This document shows, in pieces, positions 27,501 through 36,600 of a DNA stretch of 64,000 bases. The notes under the pieces are model-generated. The model saw nothing but the letters and a program-made list of their open reading frames with translations. It was not told the DNA's origin and did no database searches. Both the position numbers and the translations under genes were made by a program. The stretch comes from Nostoc carneum NIES-2107. Its GTDB lineage: Bacteria; Cyanobacteriota; Cyanobacteriia; Cyanobacteriales; Nostocaceae. Within the stretch, counting starts at the first letter, position 1; every line of letters begins with the position of its first letter. The DNA lies in the NCBI GenBank assembly GCA_002368155.1, contig AP018182.1:62001-126000 (forward strand), written 5' to 3'.

Positions 27501-28372
27501 AGGTAGGAGATGCATATTCTAAATTAGCTGAGATAGCGAGAGAGCAACGACAATATGAACAAGCAATTAGTCATTCTAAAGAAGCTGTCAGAATTTACGA
27601 ACACTTTGGGGATTGTTATCAGGCTGCATCTATATATCACGAGATAGGAAACATAAAACATTTACAGGGTCAAGATGAAGAATCAACTAAGTATTATCAC
27701 CAATCTTTAAAAATTTACGAAGATGCAAAAGATTGGTGTAACGCAGCTGATGAATATCTCCAATTGGGTAATGTTGCGACAACACAGCATAAACTTGACG
27801 ATGCTATAGCCTATTATCAAAAAGCTTTGAGTATTTTTGAGGAGACAGAAAACAAGGATAAATTAGCAACTGTCTATCATCAGTTAGGTCACATGTTACA
27901 CCAGCATCAATTATTTGAACATGCAATTATTTATTGCCAAAAAGCTTTAGAAATTAGAGAAGAGTTTGAGGATTGGTACAAAGCATCTGATGATTATTTA
28001 TTATTAGCTATGATAGCGCAAGCACAAAAACTTTTTGAACTTGCTTTTAATTTTTACCAAAAAGCTTTTATGAATTTTAATCATTTCCAAGATTGGTATA
28101 AAGTTCCATTAACATTGAGAGGTTTGGGTGATATATCAAAAACTCAATATCTTTGGTCAGATTCACTAAAATTTTATCTGCAAGCTTTAATTATAGATTG
28201 GCAGAATTATCAAGAATGGGTTGATTTACTTATAAATGATTTAGCTCATATTCTCCAGCACTTGGGAGAAACTGAATTTAACATCATTTGGCAAGAGGTA
28301 ACAGGTCATGAATGTGAGGGAGAAATATGCTCTGCAATTTGGTCAGCGCGAGATACTCTAGAAATAGAATGA
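24503..28372 (+). CDS. CHAT protease-NB-ARC (STAND)-TPR protein
   Basis: A predicted self-regulated protease of the NLR-like kind. Start ATG 24503 (MAQNWL) has GGGGGT just upstream and is preferred to the ATG at 24491. Residues about 60-390: CHAT caspase-like domain with His227 in HFDGHGN and Cys283 in LNACKSA. Residues about 410-770: STAND NTPase with P-loop GMGGVGKTE (Lys445), Walker B CLLIWDNFEP and an Arg-sensor-like ITSCREE, then the winged helix. Residues about 780-1280: TPR units of about 40 residues (YxxAIxYYQKALxIxE). The model, known for STAND proteins, is that TPRs bind a trigger, the NTPase oligomerises and the protease is released. A short dispersed repeat adds about 11 residues after the P-loop helix. 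Confidence 0.9.
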   Translation: MAQNWLRITHQDYKIQLSWQRGLSAPRSAPPVTFEHPFDEETLTDLRWYLEKFLPFPYGIFPDKAKKIEQKFQEWGQRLFELVFPRSTKAWDFFCEATREGLDKCEINISSDEPTVLNLPWELLYSPDYQFLAPSLAGMYRSLSGHAVRAEVGQLPQDKLNILLVIARPYGEKDVALKTIARPLLEALKPIQKYVNLKVLRPPSFEEFEKELNAHKGFYHIVHFDGHGNFDPDSTGFQYSFGSKGQGVLVFENIDGSPQIITATQIAQSLNDCRVPIFVLNACKSAQEGDGSFSSVATRLVSLGAKGVVAMSYNVQVEAAKHFIGRFYQQLVLGTDVSTAVAAARRQVINQRLRPSPKGDFPLADWIVPVLYQQETCTPFVPTSNSTEDILDIENFLEEPVSNLVGFPEQGRYGFIGRDYDILRLERAFRQNNIVLLQGMGGVGKTELTAGFARWLEETQGRCSERAATRTHLFFISFESGASLSRVVNEVGRAVWGDKFFQYAAEQQQRAVLKYLQSQPCLLIWDNFEPVTGFPEGNEPLLSADERDDLKHFLKELRGGQTWVLITSCREETWLDCGYSLVNLQGLSPVDAQEFAAKILRSLDVEIKNLPEEYLDLLKLLAGHPLSLRVVLPHLRSQTPTQVIEALRQGLNSLEKKTEVGRDKSLTASLDYSFSKLSKKARRHLPFLGLFSERVYEYWLSIFVGKPGSEVEHAYRNVFGHNNVKASDWQQILDEATEVGILEYLGSKVYKIHPALPWYLRQKLNAIANNVKIQELEKYLLMFYAALAENYANEIICNPESTSLMLRIEESNFLHMLYLAEKKQDWHIVRLILSILGEVYKRWGRKQEFNSLRQRILNKIGTKLKYVKEKGETAFDLWMYLQNNIANEASAIHDYEKAKLIYQQILDELVSLNSASVNDGIATLSNNLAGIAIKLRDFDTASVNLQTALNIRESSGDFHRAAGIYLNISELAKTQRQFSKAIDYSQRALKIYEDVKDLYKVGDAYSKLAEIAREQRQYEQAISHSKEAVRIYEHFGDCYQAASIYHEIGNIKHLQGQDEESTKYYHQSLKIYEDAKDWCNAADEYLQLGNVATTQHKLDDAIAYYQKALSIFEETENKDKLATVYHQLGHMLHQHQLFEHAIIYCQKALEIREEFEDWYKASDDYLLLAMIAQAQKLFELAFNFYQKAFMNFNHFQDWYKVPLTLRGLGDISKTQYLWSDSLKFYLQALIIDWQNYQEWVDLLINDLAHILQHLGETEFNIIWQEVTGHECEGEICSAIWSARDTLEIE
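25884..25916 (+). repeat. Dispersed repeat inside the STAND coding sequence
   Basis: GGCGATGCTCTGAAAGAGCC followed by GCTACGCGAACGC has the look of the palindromic repeats scattered between genes in Nostoc-type genomes. Here it lies in frame and encodes about 11 residues (GRCSERAATRT) between the P-loop helix and the next strand of the NTPase. Confidence 0.55.
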
Positions 28373-28489
28373 TATGGCAAATAAAATTTTTCTCTCGATT
28401 TACACTAAAAAAGGCGATATTTATCAATCTGTAATCTCCACGCAGGCTAAAAATCATCAATTTTAGATAACTCCCCCCAACAATACCCG

Positions 28490-30013
28490 CTACTTCCGGA
28501 GAGATTCAAACACTTTAATCACAAACCAAGTAACAAACGCAGCTACTACCCCAACTCCCAAACTAACTGTTGCAGACACAGCAGGAGAAAGCCAAGGTTC
28601 TGGAACCCCCAAGTTAGATACTAGTGAACCAATAGGGTATTTTGCCGCTTCCTGGGGATTTGTAGCACCGGGAAATTGCCCAGCGATGGAAGCAACAAAA
28701 GAACTAACAGCCAAACCTACACCAACAATTGCAATGGTACTTTGGAAAGTGCGATCGCGTTCCGAGCTTTCTATCTCAGTTACCCCGCGAATTGCATTAA
28801 TCAAGTCAGTTAATAATATCACACCAACATTCAAGCTTTCATAGTCATTTTTAACTTGTTCTAAATACTTGAATCTTATTTTTTCAATAAATTTATGAAG
28901 AAATTCCAAATTACTAGGGGTTTGTAAATTGGTAATTTTTTGTTTGATGGATTCTAATTGTTTTTCAATTACTTGCTGTAGTAAGTCCAAATCAATAGAA
29001 TCTTGCTGTGTATTTAGCTTTTGCTGAATTATAGCTAGCCGTCTTTCATAATTGAGGAGATTAATTTCAATGGTACGTTTTTGAGTAGCAAGGTAGTTTA
29101 GATTAACAGAATAACGCCAAAGCGTTTCCTGAGCATTAACTAAAGTTTGACGCAGTTTATTTAAATCTAACTTACCAGACTTGGCTTTGTTAAAGTCCTT
29201 TTGGTATTGCTGGATAGCAACAAAATCATCGCGTAATTTATTTTTCAAATACTGACTTTGACCATAAGCCCAGAGAATTTTACTGCGATAAGCAAACAAA
29301 CGCAGCCAATCAAAGTTAAATTCAGCAGCTTTCCTGGCAGTTTTGGCATCTGGATAAATAGCAATAATAACGTAGTGATTATCTTGAATATCTTGAATAT
29401 TGAAAGTATTTTGTAACTCAGATGGTATATGCAAGCGGTAATTGTAAAACTCAAATAACATTCCCCCAAGGAATGGACTTTTACTAGGAAATTCCAAATT
29501 CACATTTAAACTACGTGCGTTTACTTTACAGCATTCTTTCGCGATAATTTCTGCTTGATCTGGAGTAAAATTAGAGAGTTGTCCCGATAGCATCCATACC
29601 TGTCCAATGGTGCTGTGGGTATTGGCTAATCTGTTATCTATTTCCGCTTTTAAATCGCCAAAACAATTAATAGGCAAAGCCTCATTTTTACCCTGCCGCA
29701 CATTTCCCAAGGAATGCTCAACAGAACAGTCTAATAGTAATCCGTAACTATCTCCCAAGCGCACTGGGTAATACCAACCCTTCAAACTATACTGTTTTGT
29801 ACTGCTGTCAAAGGTTTCTCTACCTCGGTTCCCCAAAAGTTCAACATATTCAGCTTCTATAGCATCTCGTTGTTTGAGTAAAGGGTGAAGTCGTTCGGGA
29901 AATCTGCGTAAAAAATATTCCTGATTAGCAGTTATGTCTGCGTTGTTGTCTCCCAACCCATCCCGCAGGTCATAGATAAATAAATCCAAGGTAGGATAAA
30001 TAAGTTCGCTCAT
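28490..30013 (-). CDS. Two-TM putative membrane effector (507 aa)
   Basis: The first 270 residues are soluble and not recognised (YPVRLGDSYGLLLDCSVEHSLG and YVIIAIYPDAKTARKAAEF are typical stretches). Residues about 270-400 form long coiled-coil helices. The C-terminus has two membrane segments, one near TIAIVGVGLAVSSFVASI and one near VSLGVGVVAAFVTWFVI, followed by a short basic tail. The build fits a membrane-acting effector of a conflict system that perforates or depolarises the membrane when activated. It follows the 172-codon frame's gene after 13 bp and diverges from a caspase-STAND gene. Function is inferred; transport or tethering roles cannot be excluded. Confidence 0.6.
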   Translation of the reverse strand: MSELIYPTLDLFIYDLRDGLGDNNADITANQEYFLRRFPERLHPLLKQRDAIEAEYVELLGNRGRETFDSSTKQYSLKGWYYPVRLGDSYGLLLDCSVEHSLGNVRQGKNEALPINCFGDLKAEIDNRLANTHSTIGQVWMLSGQLSNFTPDQAEIIAKECCKVNARSLNVNLEFPSKSPFLGGMLFEFYNYRLHIPSELQNTFNIQDIQDNHYVIIAIYPDAKTARKAAEFNFDWLRLFAYRSKILWAYGQSQYLKNKLRDDFVAIQQYQKDFNKAKSGKLDLNKLRQTLVNAQETLWRYSVNLNYLATQKRTIEINLLNYERRLAIIQQKLNTQQDSIDLDLLQQVIEKQLESIKQKITNLQTPSNLEFLHKFIEKIRFKYLEQVKNDYESLNVGVILLTDLINAIRGVTEIESSERDRTFQSTIAIVGVGLAVSSFVASIAGQFPGATNPQEAAKYPIGSLVSNLGVPEPWLSPAVSATVSLGVGVVAAFVTWFVIKVFESLRK

Positions 30014-30026
30014 AAACTTGATGCTA

Positions 30027-30494
30027 TCAAGAGTTTTGTTGTTTTGGGAGCCAGTTTTGCAGACGCTTGAGAAAACTTAGCTTTTTCGCTGCTTTGTCTG
30101 GATCTTTCCTGGTTAATACATTAATTGTTACATTCAAAATCTCATCACTTTCGCGATCTGGTTCTCCTTCAAAGTAGCCGAAAGTCGTAGGCTGGTTATT
30201 ATCACTGATTAATTCTGTTTCTAATTCCTTCTGGGTAGGCATTTGCGCTGAAGGAATATTACCGCTAACTGACTGTAATTGAGTTAAAGCTGTTTGATAA
30301 TTTTGATACAGAGCCGGGTTGACCTCAATGGTTGCAATTAATCCTTCTTTAATAAAATCCCAATCATCGGGGTCAAGGTATAGTTGGGAAGCAGTGGTTT
30401 CCAAAGCTTCTTTTTCATCTGAGGTAAGAGGGGTTGGTAATTGTTCTAAGGCGATAAGCAGAGCTAGTAAAGTGATTTTAGGTGATTCAGCCAT
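30027..30494 (-). CDS. Small acidic helical protein paired with the membrane protein (155 aa)
   Basis: The frame is open to 30545, but MAESPKITLLALLIALEQLP at 30494 looks like the true start; the extra 17 residues would leave almost no promoter room before the divergent gene. Residues 1-75 form a compact helical domain (LPTPLTSDEKEALE, LYLDPDDWDFIKEGLIATI) that may be an adaptor; the rest is charged and ends with a basic segment (KKLSFLKRLQNWLPKQ). No family recognised. Its start lies 54 bp from that of the caspase-STAND gene, so both may share one control region. Likely a regulator or adaptor of the membrane protein (inference). Confidence 0.55.
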   Translation of the reverse strand: MAESPKITLLALLIALEQLPTPLTSDEKEALETTASQLYLDPDDWDFIKEGLIATIEVNPALYQNYQTALTQLQSVSGNIPSAQMPTQKELETELISDNNQPTTFGYFEGEPDRESDEILNVTINVLTRKDPDKAAKKLSFLKRLQNWLPKQQNS

Positions 30495-30548
30495 AAAATT
30501 AACCAAATAAGCTATAGTCTTAAATAATACTAGTGCTAAACACAAATC

Positions 30549-33509
30549 ATGCTGCGACAGGCTCTAGTTGTTGGTATAAATAATTATACTGAACTAAAAA
30601 AACTGGACACTCCGGCTAGTGATGCCGAGCAGATTGCTCGTTTACTCGAAAAATACGGTGGTTTTAGAGCCAAACGATTACCTTCCAAATATGAGGAAGG
30701 ATTTCTTAGTGTTGATGAAAAGCAATCTAACGAGCAGCTAATTACTCCACGAAGGCTGCAAGAAGCGATCGCAGACCTGTTTAATCCCCAAGGTAATGAT
30801 TTGCCTGATACAGCTTTATTTTACTTTGCCGGACACGGACTGCGAGATAGTTGTGGAGGGATAATAAAAGGCTTTTTAGCAACTAATAATGCCAGCCCAC
30901 GGAAAGATATTTGGGGTGTATCGTTAAGTTGGTTACAGGAATTATTGATATTAAGTCCGGTAAAGCAACAAATTATTTGGCTTGACTGCTGCCATAGTGG
31001 TGAGTTAATCAACGAGAAATTTATCAATTTCCAGGAAGCATACCCAGGAGAAAGGGGACAAGGACGTGATCGCTGTTTTATTGCGGCTTGTGGTGATGCA
31101 TCTGTTGCTTATGGAAATGCAGAACACGGTATATTGACTAGTCTTTTATTAAAAGGTCTAGACCCACAACGCTATGAAGTTAGTCAGTGGATTAATAACT
31201 ACAGTTTGACTGATTTTATTATTCAACAGCTAGAAAATGATGAGAAATTACGAACCTTTCCTCAGCGTCCGTCATACAACAATTCGGGGGGAGAGATAAA
31301 ACTGATCCAAGGAACTAAACAATCTAAGGTAGTAGTTTTCAATCTGTTACAAAATAATATTTGCCCCTATAAAGGATTGGCTGCTTTTGAATTTAATGAT
31401 GAAGACCCCAAATATTTTTATGGACGGACTGCACTGACTGATGAATTACTAGAAAAATTAAGGCCAGGTAACTTTATAGCCGTGATGGGAGCATCAGGTT
31501 GTGGGAAGTCTTCGGTAGTGAAAGCAGGGCTACTTTATCAATTAAAGTTAGGGCAAAGATTGTCTGGTAGCAATGAATGGAAAATTATGCCAGTGATTCG
31601 ACCTGGAGATAATCCGTTGTACTCTTTAGCAGAAGCGTTTACTGGCAAAGATAGCAAAAAAATGCTTATTCAGCTTCTAGAAAAAGAGCTTAGAGATAAT
31701 GGTGCTGACAGATTACAAGATTTTATTGCTGAAGACATTGAAAAGTATAGTCGGGTTGTATTAGTAGTTGACCAGTTTGAGGAAGTTTTTACCCTCTGCC
31801 AAGATATTAAGGCACGACAGCAATTTTTTGACTGCTTGTTTGGTGCAGTGGAAAGCTCTAATAATAAGCTATGTTTGGTAATTACGATCAGAGCAGATTT
31901 TGTTGGTGAGTGTGCAGCATATCCCAAATTAGCTAAGCAAATTCAGCAAGATTTGGTAACGGTAACTCCCATGACAACAGAGGAATTAACCGAAGCGATT
32001 AAAGAACCTGCATCACAAGTTGGCTTAGGCTTGGAAGAAACATTAGTAATCCAGATGATTGCTGATGTCCAAAAATCCCCTGGAAGTTTACCACTATTGC
32101 AGTTTACCCTAATGGAACTCTGGGAAAAGCGCAATATTAATACTACCGGAAATACAGAATATAATTCTCAACTATTAACCTTGCACGCTTATCAAAAAAT
32201 GGGTGGTGTAATGGGGGCACTAAATCGTCACGCCCAACAAATTTACAATTATACAGATTATAAGTCAGCATCTCCTTCACAAAAACGCCAACCTCAAGAG
32301 CAAGAATTGATTCGGCGACTTTTCTTAAAGTTGCTACGAACTGGTGAAGGAGTTAAAGATACTCGCCAACCACAACCAAAAACTAAATTAATGGCAATTG
32401 CTGGAGAGGATTCACAACAACAGGTAGTTTTAAGTCAACTGATAGAAGAATTAATAAAATGGCGATTGTTAGTAACATCAGAAGTAGAAATTTTGTTTGG
32501 AAAATATTTAGAAAAGATCCAAATAATTGACCTTATTCATGAAGCATTAATGTCGGGATGGGAAGAGTTTGAGCAATGGCGAGATAAGTACAGACAAATA
32601 CTTAGGCTACGTGATCGCTTGGACGATGCATTACAAATATGGGATGCCAATGGTAGGCAGGATGAAGACTTGATGATGGGAGGATTACTAACAAGGGTTA
32701 GGGAGGAATGGCTAAATCTGGAACCGGATCTAGAGCCATTAGCAAAAAATTTTTACAAATGGAGCAATGATTACAAAGATAAAAAAAAGTCAGTGGATCG
32801 AAAAGAAACTGGAGATAAAGAGTATCCTTATGTTTCGCCTTCTTCCGATATTTATAAACTGAATTTAGCTACTGAATCGGCCAAAGCCGTTGTTAGAATT
32901 TTAGTGGAAATTGGCAATACGGGTAAGCAGAATTTTGCTACAGGTTTTATGATTGCACAGGATTTATTAATGACGTGTAATCATGTTATTAGTAGCCTGG
33001 ATGAAGCAAAACAAAGTAGGTTTACTTTTAATTATCAACTAGATATAACTGGTAAAGAATGCACTACACAAACTGTTCAGCTATTACCAGAAGGTAAATT
33101 TTATACAAATATTGGACTAAATTACACAGTTGTAACTTTAAAAGATGTGCCTAAATTTAGTAAACCCTTAATCCTCAATAATCAGCAATTAAAGCTCAAA
33201 GAAGAATTAGCAATTATTCACCATCCACAAGGACATCTTAAAAAAATTTCAATGCTCTCCAATGTTACTTACGTAGATAATGATGTAGTTCAATATACTA
33301 GATGTACGTCTCCAGGCTCATCAGGTTCTCCTGTATTTAACGTTAACTTCGAGGTAGTTGCTATTCACCACAGTGGTGGGATGCTATTGGAACCTGGTAC
33401 AGAGGAACGCTATTTGCGAAGTCAGGGTACGAGCATGATAGCTGTATTAGACGATTTGAAGATAAACGCTCCGGAGATTTACGCTTGCTTGCACTTTATT
33501 AATAGTTAA
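30549..33509 (+). CDS. Caspase-STAND NTPase-trypsin-like protein (986 aa)
   Basis: Three domains. Residues 1-250: peptidase C14 caspase with His96 (FAGHG) and Cys148 (DCCHSG). Residues about 270-720: nSTAND1-type NTPase opening CPYKGLAAFE and FYGR, P-loop GASGCGKSS (314-322), Walker B VVDQFEE and ITIRADF. Residues about 775-980: trypsin-like serine protease fold with His812 (TCNHV) and Ser925 (PGSSGSP), but the expected catalytic Asp is Asn858 in LNYTVV, so the triad is altered. The trypsin-like end may have become a binding module or a slow protease. Start ATG 30549 immediately opens the caspase fold. Caspase would be the effector and the NTPase the switch, by analogy with related proteins. 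Confidence 0.9.
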   Translation: MLRQALVVGINNYTELKKLDTPASDAEQIARLLEKYGGFRAKRLPSKYEEGFLSVDEKQSNEQLITPRRLQEAIADLFNPQGNDLPDTALFYFAGHGLRDSCGGIIKGFLATNNASPRKDIWGVSLSWLQELLILSPVKQQIIWLDCCHSGELINEKFINFQEAYPGERGQGRDRCFIAACGDASVAYGNAEHGILTSLLLKGLDPQRYEVSQWINNYSLTDFIIQQLENDEKLRTFPQRPSYNNSGGEIKLIQGTKQSKVVVFNLLQNNICPYKGLAAFEFNDEDPKYFYGRTALTDELLEKLRPGNFIAVMGASGCGKSSVVKAGLLYQLKLGQRLSGSNEWKIMPVIRPGDNPLYSLAEAFTGKDSKKMLIQLLEKELRDNGADRLQDFIAEDIEKYSRVVLVVDQFEEVFTLCQDIKARQQFFDCLFGAVESSNNKLCLVITIRADFVGECAAYPKLAKQIQQDLVTVTPMTTEELTEAIKEPASQVGLGLEETLVIQMIADVQKSPGSLPLLQFTLMELWEKRNINTTGNTEYNSQLLTLHAYQKMGGVMGALNRHAQQIYNYTDYKSASPSQKRQPQEQELIRRLFLKLLRTGEGVKDTRQPQPKTKLMAIAGEDSQQQVVLSQLIEELIKWRLLVTSEVEILFGKYLEKIQIIDLIHEALMSGWEEFEQWRDKYRQILRLRDRLDDALQIWDANGRQDEDLMMGGLLTRVREEWLNLEPDLEPLAKNFYKWSNDYKDKKKSVDRKETGDKEYPYVSPSSDIYKLNLATESAKAVVRILVEIGNTGKQNFATGFMIAQDLLMTCNHVISSLDEAKQSRFTFNYQLDITGKECTTQTVQLLPEGKFYTNIGLNYTVVTLKDVPKFSKPLILNNQQLKLKEELAIIHHPQGHLKKISMLSNVTYVDNDVVQYTRCTSPGSSGSPVFNVNFEVVAIHHSGGMLLEPGTEERYLRSQGTSMIAVLDDLKINAPEIYACLHFINS

Positions 33510-33676
33510 TTAATACTAATCAGAGTTGAGATACCTTAGCTGTCGTAATTAACCTTTATTATTGTTAAAATTTATTGAGCTACACTAGTAATAATACTCA
33601 TTAACTGTCGGGCTACAATATGGCCTCATTGCTATAATTTATTTTTAAATAAAAAACTTAATCTAACACTGCTCAC

Positions 33677-36600
33677 ATGAGACGAGATGCTTTAGTAGTA
33701 GGTATTAATAAATATTCTTTTCTCAAAGATTCAACAGGTAACTACAAACATCTCACTACCCCTGCAACTGACGCAGAAGCGATCGCCCAACTTTTAGAAA
33801 ACCACGGTGACTTCCGAGTTAAACGGTTTCCCAACATCATAATTGATGAACGACTACAAGTAGATCCAAGCACAACCGTTGACGCAGGTACGTTGAAACA
33901 AGCTATAGCTGACCTATTTTTACCAAAAAGTACAAAAATACCAGAAACAGCACTACTGTTTTTTGCAGGGCATGGAATCAGAGAGGATTTGAACGGTTTA
34001 ATAGAAGGTTTCTTAGCAACCAGTGATGTCAGTCCTAGAAAAAGTCAATGGGGTGTATCTCTGCAATGGTTATGGAAAATATTACAGCAAAGTAAAGTAC
34101 CACAACAAATTGTCTGGCTAGATTGCTGCTTTAGTGGAGAACTACTCAACTTCAACGATACTGAACTTAGAAGCCATAGTTCAGGATGTGATCGCTTTTT
34201 GATTGCTGCATCCCGTGACTATGAAGTAGCCTATCAGCAGTTAGATGATAAACATGGGGTATTTACAGGCGCACTTCTAGCAGGACTTAACCCCCATTTA
34301 GTTCCAGAAGGAGACTGGATTACAAACCGGACGCTAGCAGTTTCCGTTGAGCAGAAGCTACAAGCATACTATGAGCAAACAAAAATTCCCCAGACCCCAC
34401 TGATAAGCAACCACGGCGAAGTTATTAAACTGATTCAAGGAAAGGCTAAACCCTACGAGGAAGCCACTGTTGGTAACACCTCCACAAAACAATTGGAGAT
34501 ACTATTGCATTGGCTGATTCGACTCTTAGAGGATGATGCAATCGAAAGCATCCAAGTTGATTCAACAGCGATACCTGGGAAAAACTTGTCGGTGGCGGCT
34601 AATAATATTGTTGTTTTTTATAAAGATGGTAATTCAAGTTTTATACAAACTCAGGACACTGAAAACTGGGAGCATCAAAATCAATTAGATTTAGAGCGAC
34701 TTGTACCAAACTCAAAGCTGGCGATGCTGGTACTAGAACGCTACATACAGAATAACAATCACAATAACAATACCCATTTAAGAGACACAAAATACAAAAT
34801 TACTCGCTCGGATATATTAGCTGAATTAGCTAAACATGAATTAAACCCAACACCAAAGCGCAGTGAGGCAGAAATCCTTGCCAACTTTAATAGTGCTTCT
34901 AGTATCGGAAGATATTGGTTACGCAAAATAGACGGTAAAAAAATTCCTCGTTCCGAGCTACCCCAAATTATCGAACTAATCGAGCAGGGAAGCCGAACAA
35001 TTTTACTAATAGACCGTCCCGGAAGTGGTAAAACCTGTATGTTGCTCGACCTTGCTGATAAAATTGAGCAGGAAAAAGCATCGGTTTGGGGACTTCTATT
35101 TATTAAAGGTGATAATTTTACAAATCTTAGCAGCGAACAGGAATTAATAGCGCACGGCTTACCTGAAGATATCGTTGGTCAATGTGCGCGTCTAGCTAAT
35201 TACCGCAAAGTTGTGGTAATTATTGACTCCCTTGATGTTTTATCTCTCAGTCGTCAGCATGGTTCTCTCAAGGTTTTTCTGGGAATTATCGACCGACTAG
35301 AAAAACTTGAGGGAGTTACGGTGATTGTTGCCTGTCGCAATTTTGACCTGGAGTATGACCCTTTACTTCGAGGACGTTCCTGGCAACATAAAATCAATCT
35401 ACAACCACTAGATTTCGACACTCAAGTTAAGTCGTTCTTGCTCGACTGGCAGGTTGATGTTTCTAAGATGACTCCGGTATTACGGTCATTAGTGCAGATA
35501 CCTCAAAACTTGCGGATTTATGAAAGACTAGCAAAACTCGGTGTTTCATCACAACCTGCATCGGCTTATGAACTTTACAACAGCTTCCTTGAGGAAGTGG
35601 TAGTTAAAAATTCAACACTCGGCACTGAGGCTATAGATGCTTTGCAAAATATGGCTGAACAGTTAATGCAGCAAAGAACTCAGTCATATAATAAAGTATC
35701 TTTTGGAGCAAGCGAAGATACCGTCAGGCAATTAATTAGCCAGGAAGTGCTGCTGGAAACTTCCCCTGGAATTCTAGAATTTAGCCACAAAACATTAGCA
35801 GATTGTCTTACTGTCCGAGCTACACAGGCTAAAAACCAAACTTTGGCACAATTCATCCTCGAACATCCCCAACTTCCCTTTATTCGTCCAGCAGTTCGAG
35901 CGTTTTTCTTTTACCTGCGTGCATCTAAACCGGATGTCTTTAGGCGGCAAGTATGGGAAGTATTATCCCACGATGAAATTGCATATCATGTTAAGCGGCT
36001 TGTAAGCGAATCTTTTGCTGAAATAGAACCAGTTGAGGAAGATTGGCGATCGCTGCGCCGAATTTTCCAAAATTATCCCGATTTATTTCGACGCTTACTA
36101 TGGCGAGCAAACAACGGCACTTGGTGGAATATCATTACACAACACTGGTTACCTGAAGCCAAGTTAGCACAGGAGCGGGAAACCTGGTTGCTTCAATTTG
36201 TCTATTGGTTGGGAGCATGGATGAATAAATATCCTGCGGAAGTAGTGGCATTTTGGAGACAAGCGATCGCTCAACAATGGATAAACCCACAAAATCTTGC
36301 TAGAAGTATCTGTTCCATGTTGACCAATTTTGAAGCATGGGATGCTCCAGGTATAAAGGAATTACTAGAAACTCTGGTTGAAGATTTCGAGATAGAAGAA
36401 CACGATTTTCTTGGCAGTTTGCTTAGTCGGTGGGTGCAGTTCACCAATACAGGAGATACATTATTGTGGAAATACATTACCAAAAATGTTTCATCAGAAG
36501 ATGTGTACGGTTGGAATTTGGCTGATAAGCTGCGTTGTATGCCTCATGATTTCCATAATGATAAATTTTTGGAAGTCCGCCTTTGCCAATCCGATACGTT

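Noticed and set aside
28373-28489. CTAAAA...TTTTAG hairpin as terminator between convergent genes
   Set aside because: The stem is short, AT-only in most pairs and has no T-run on either strand.
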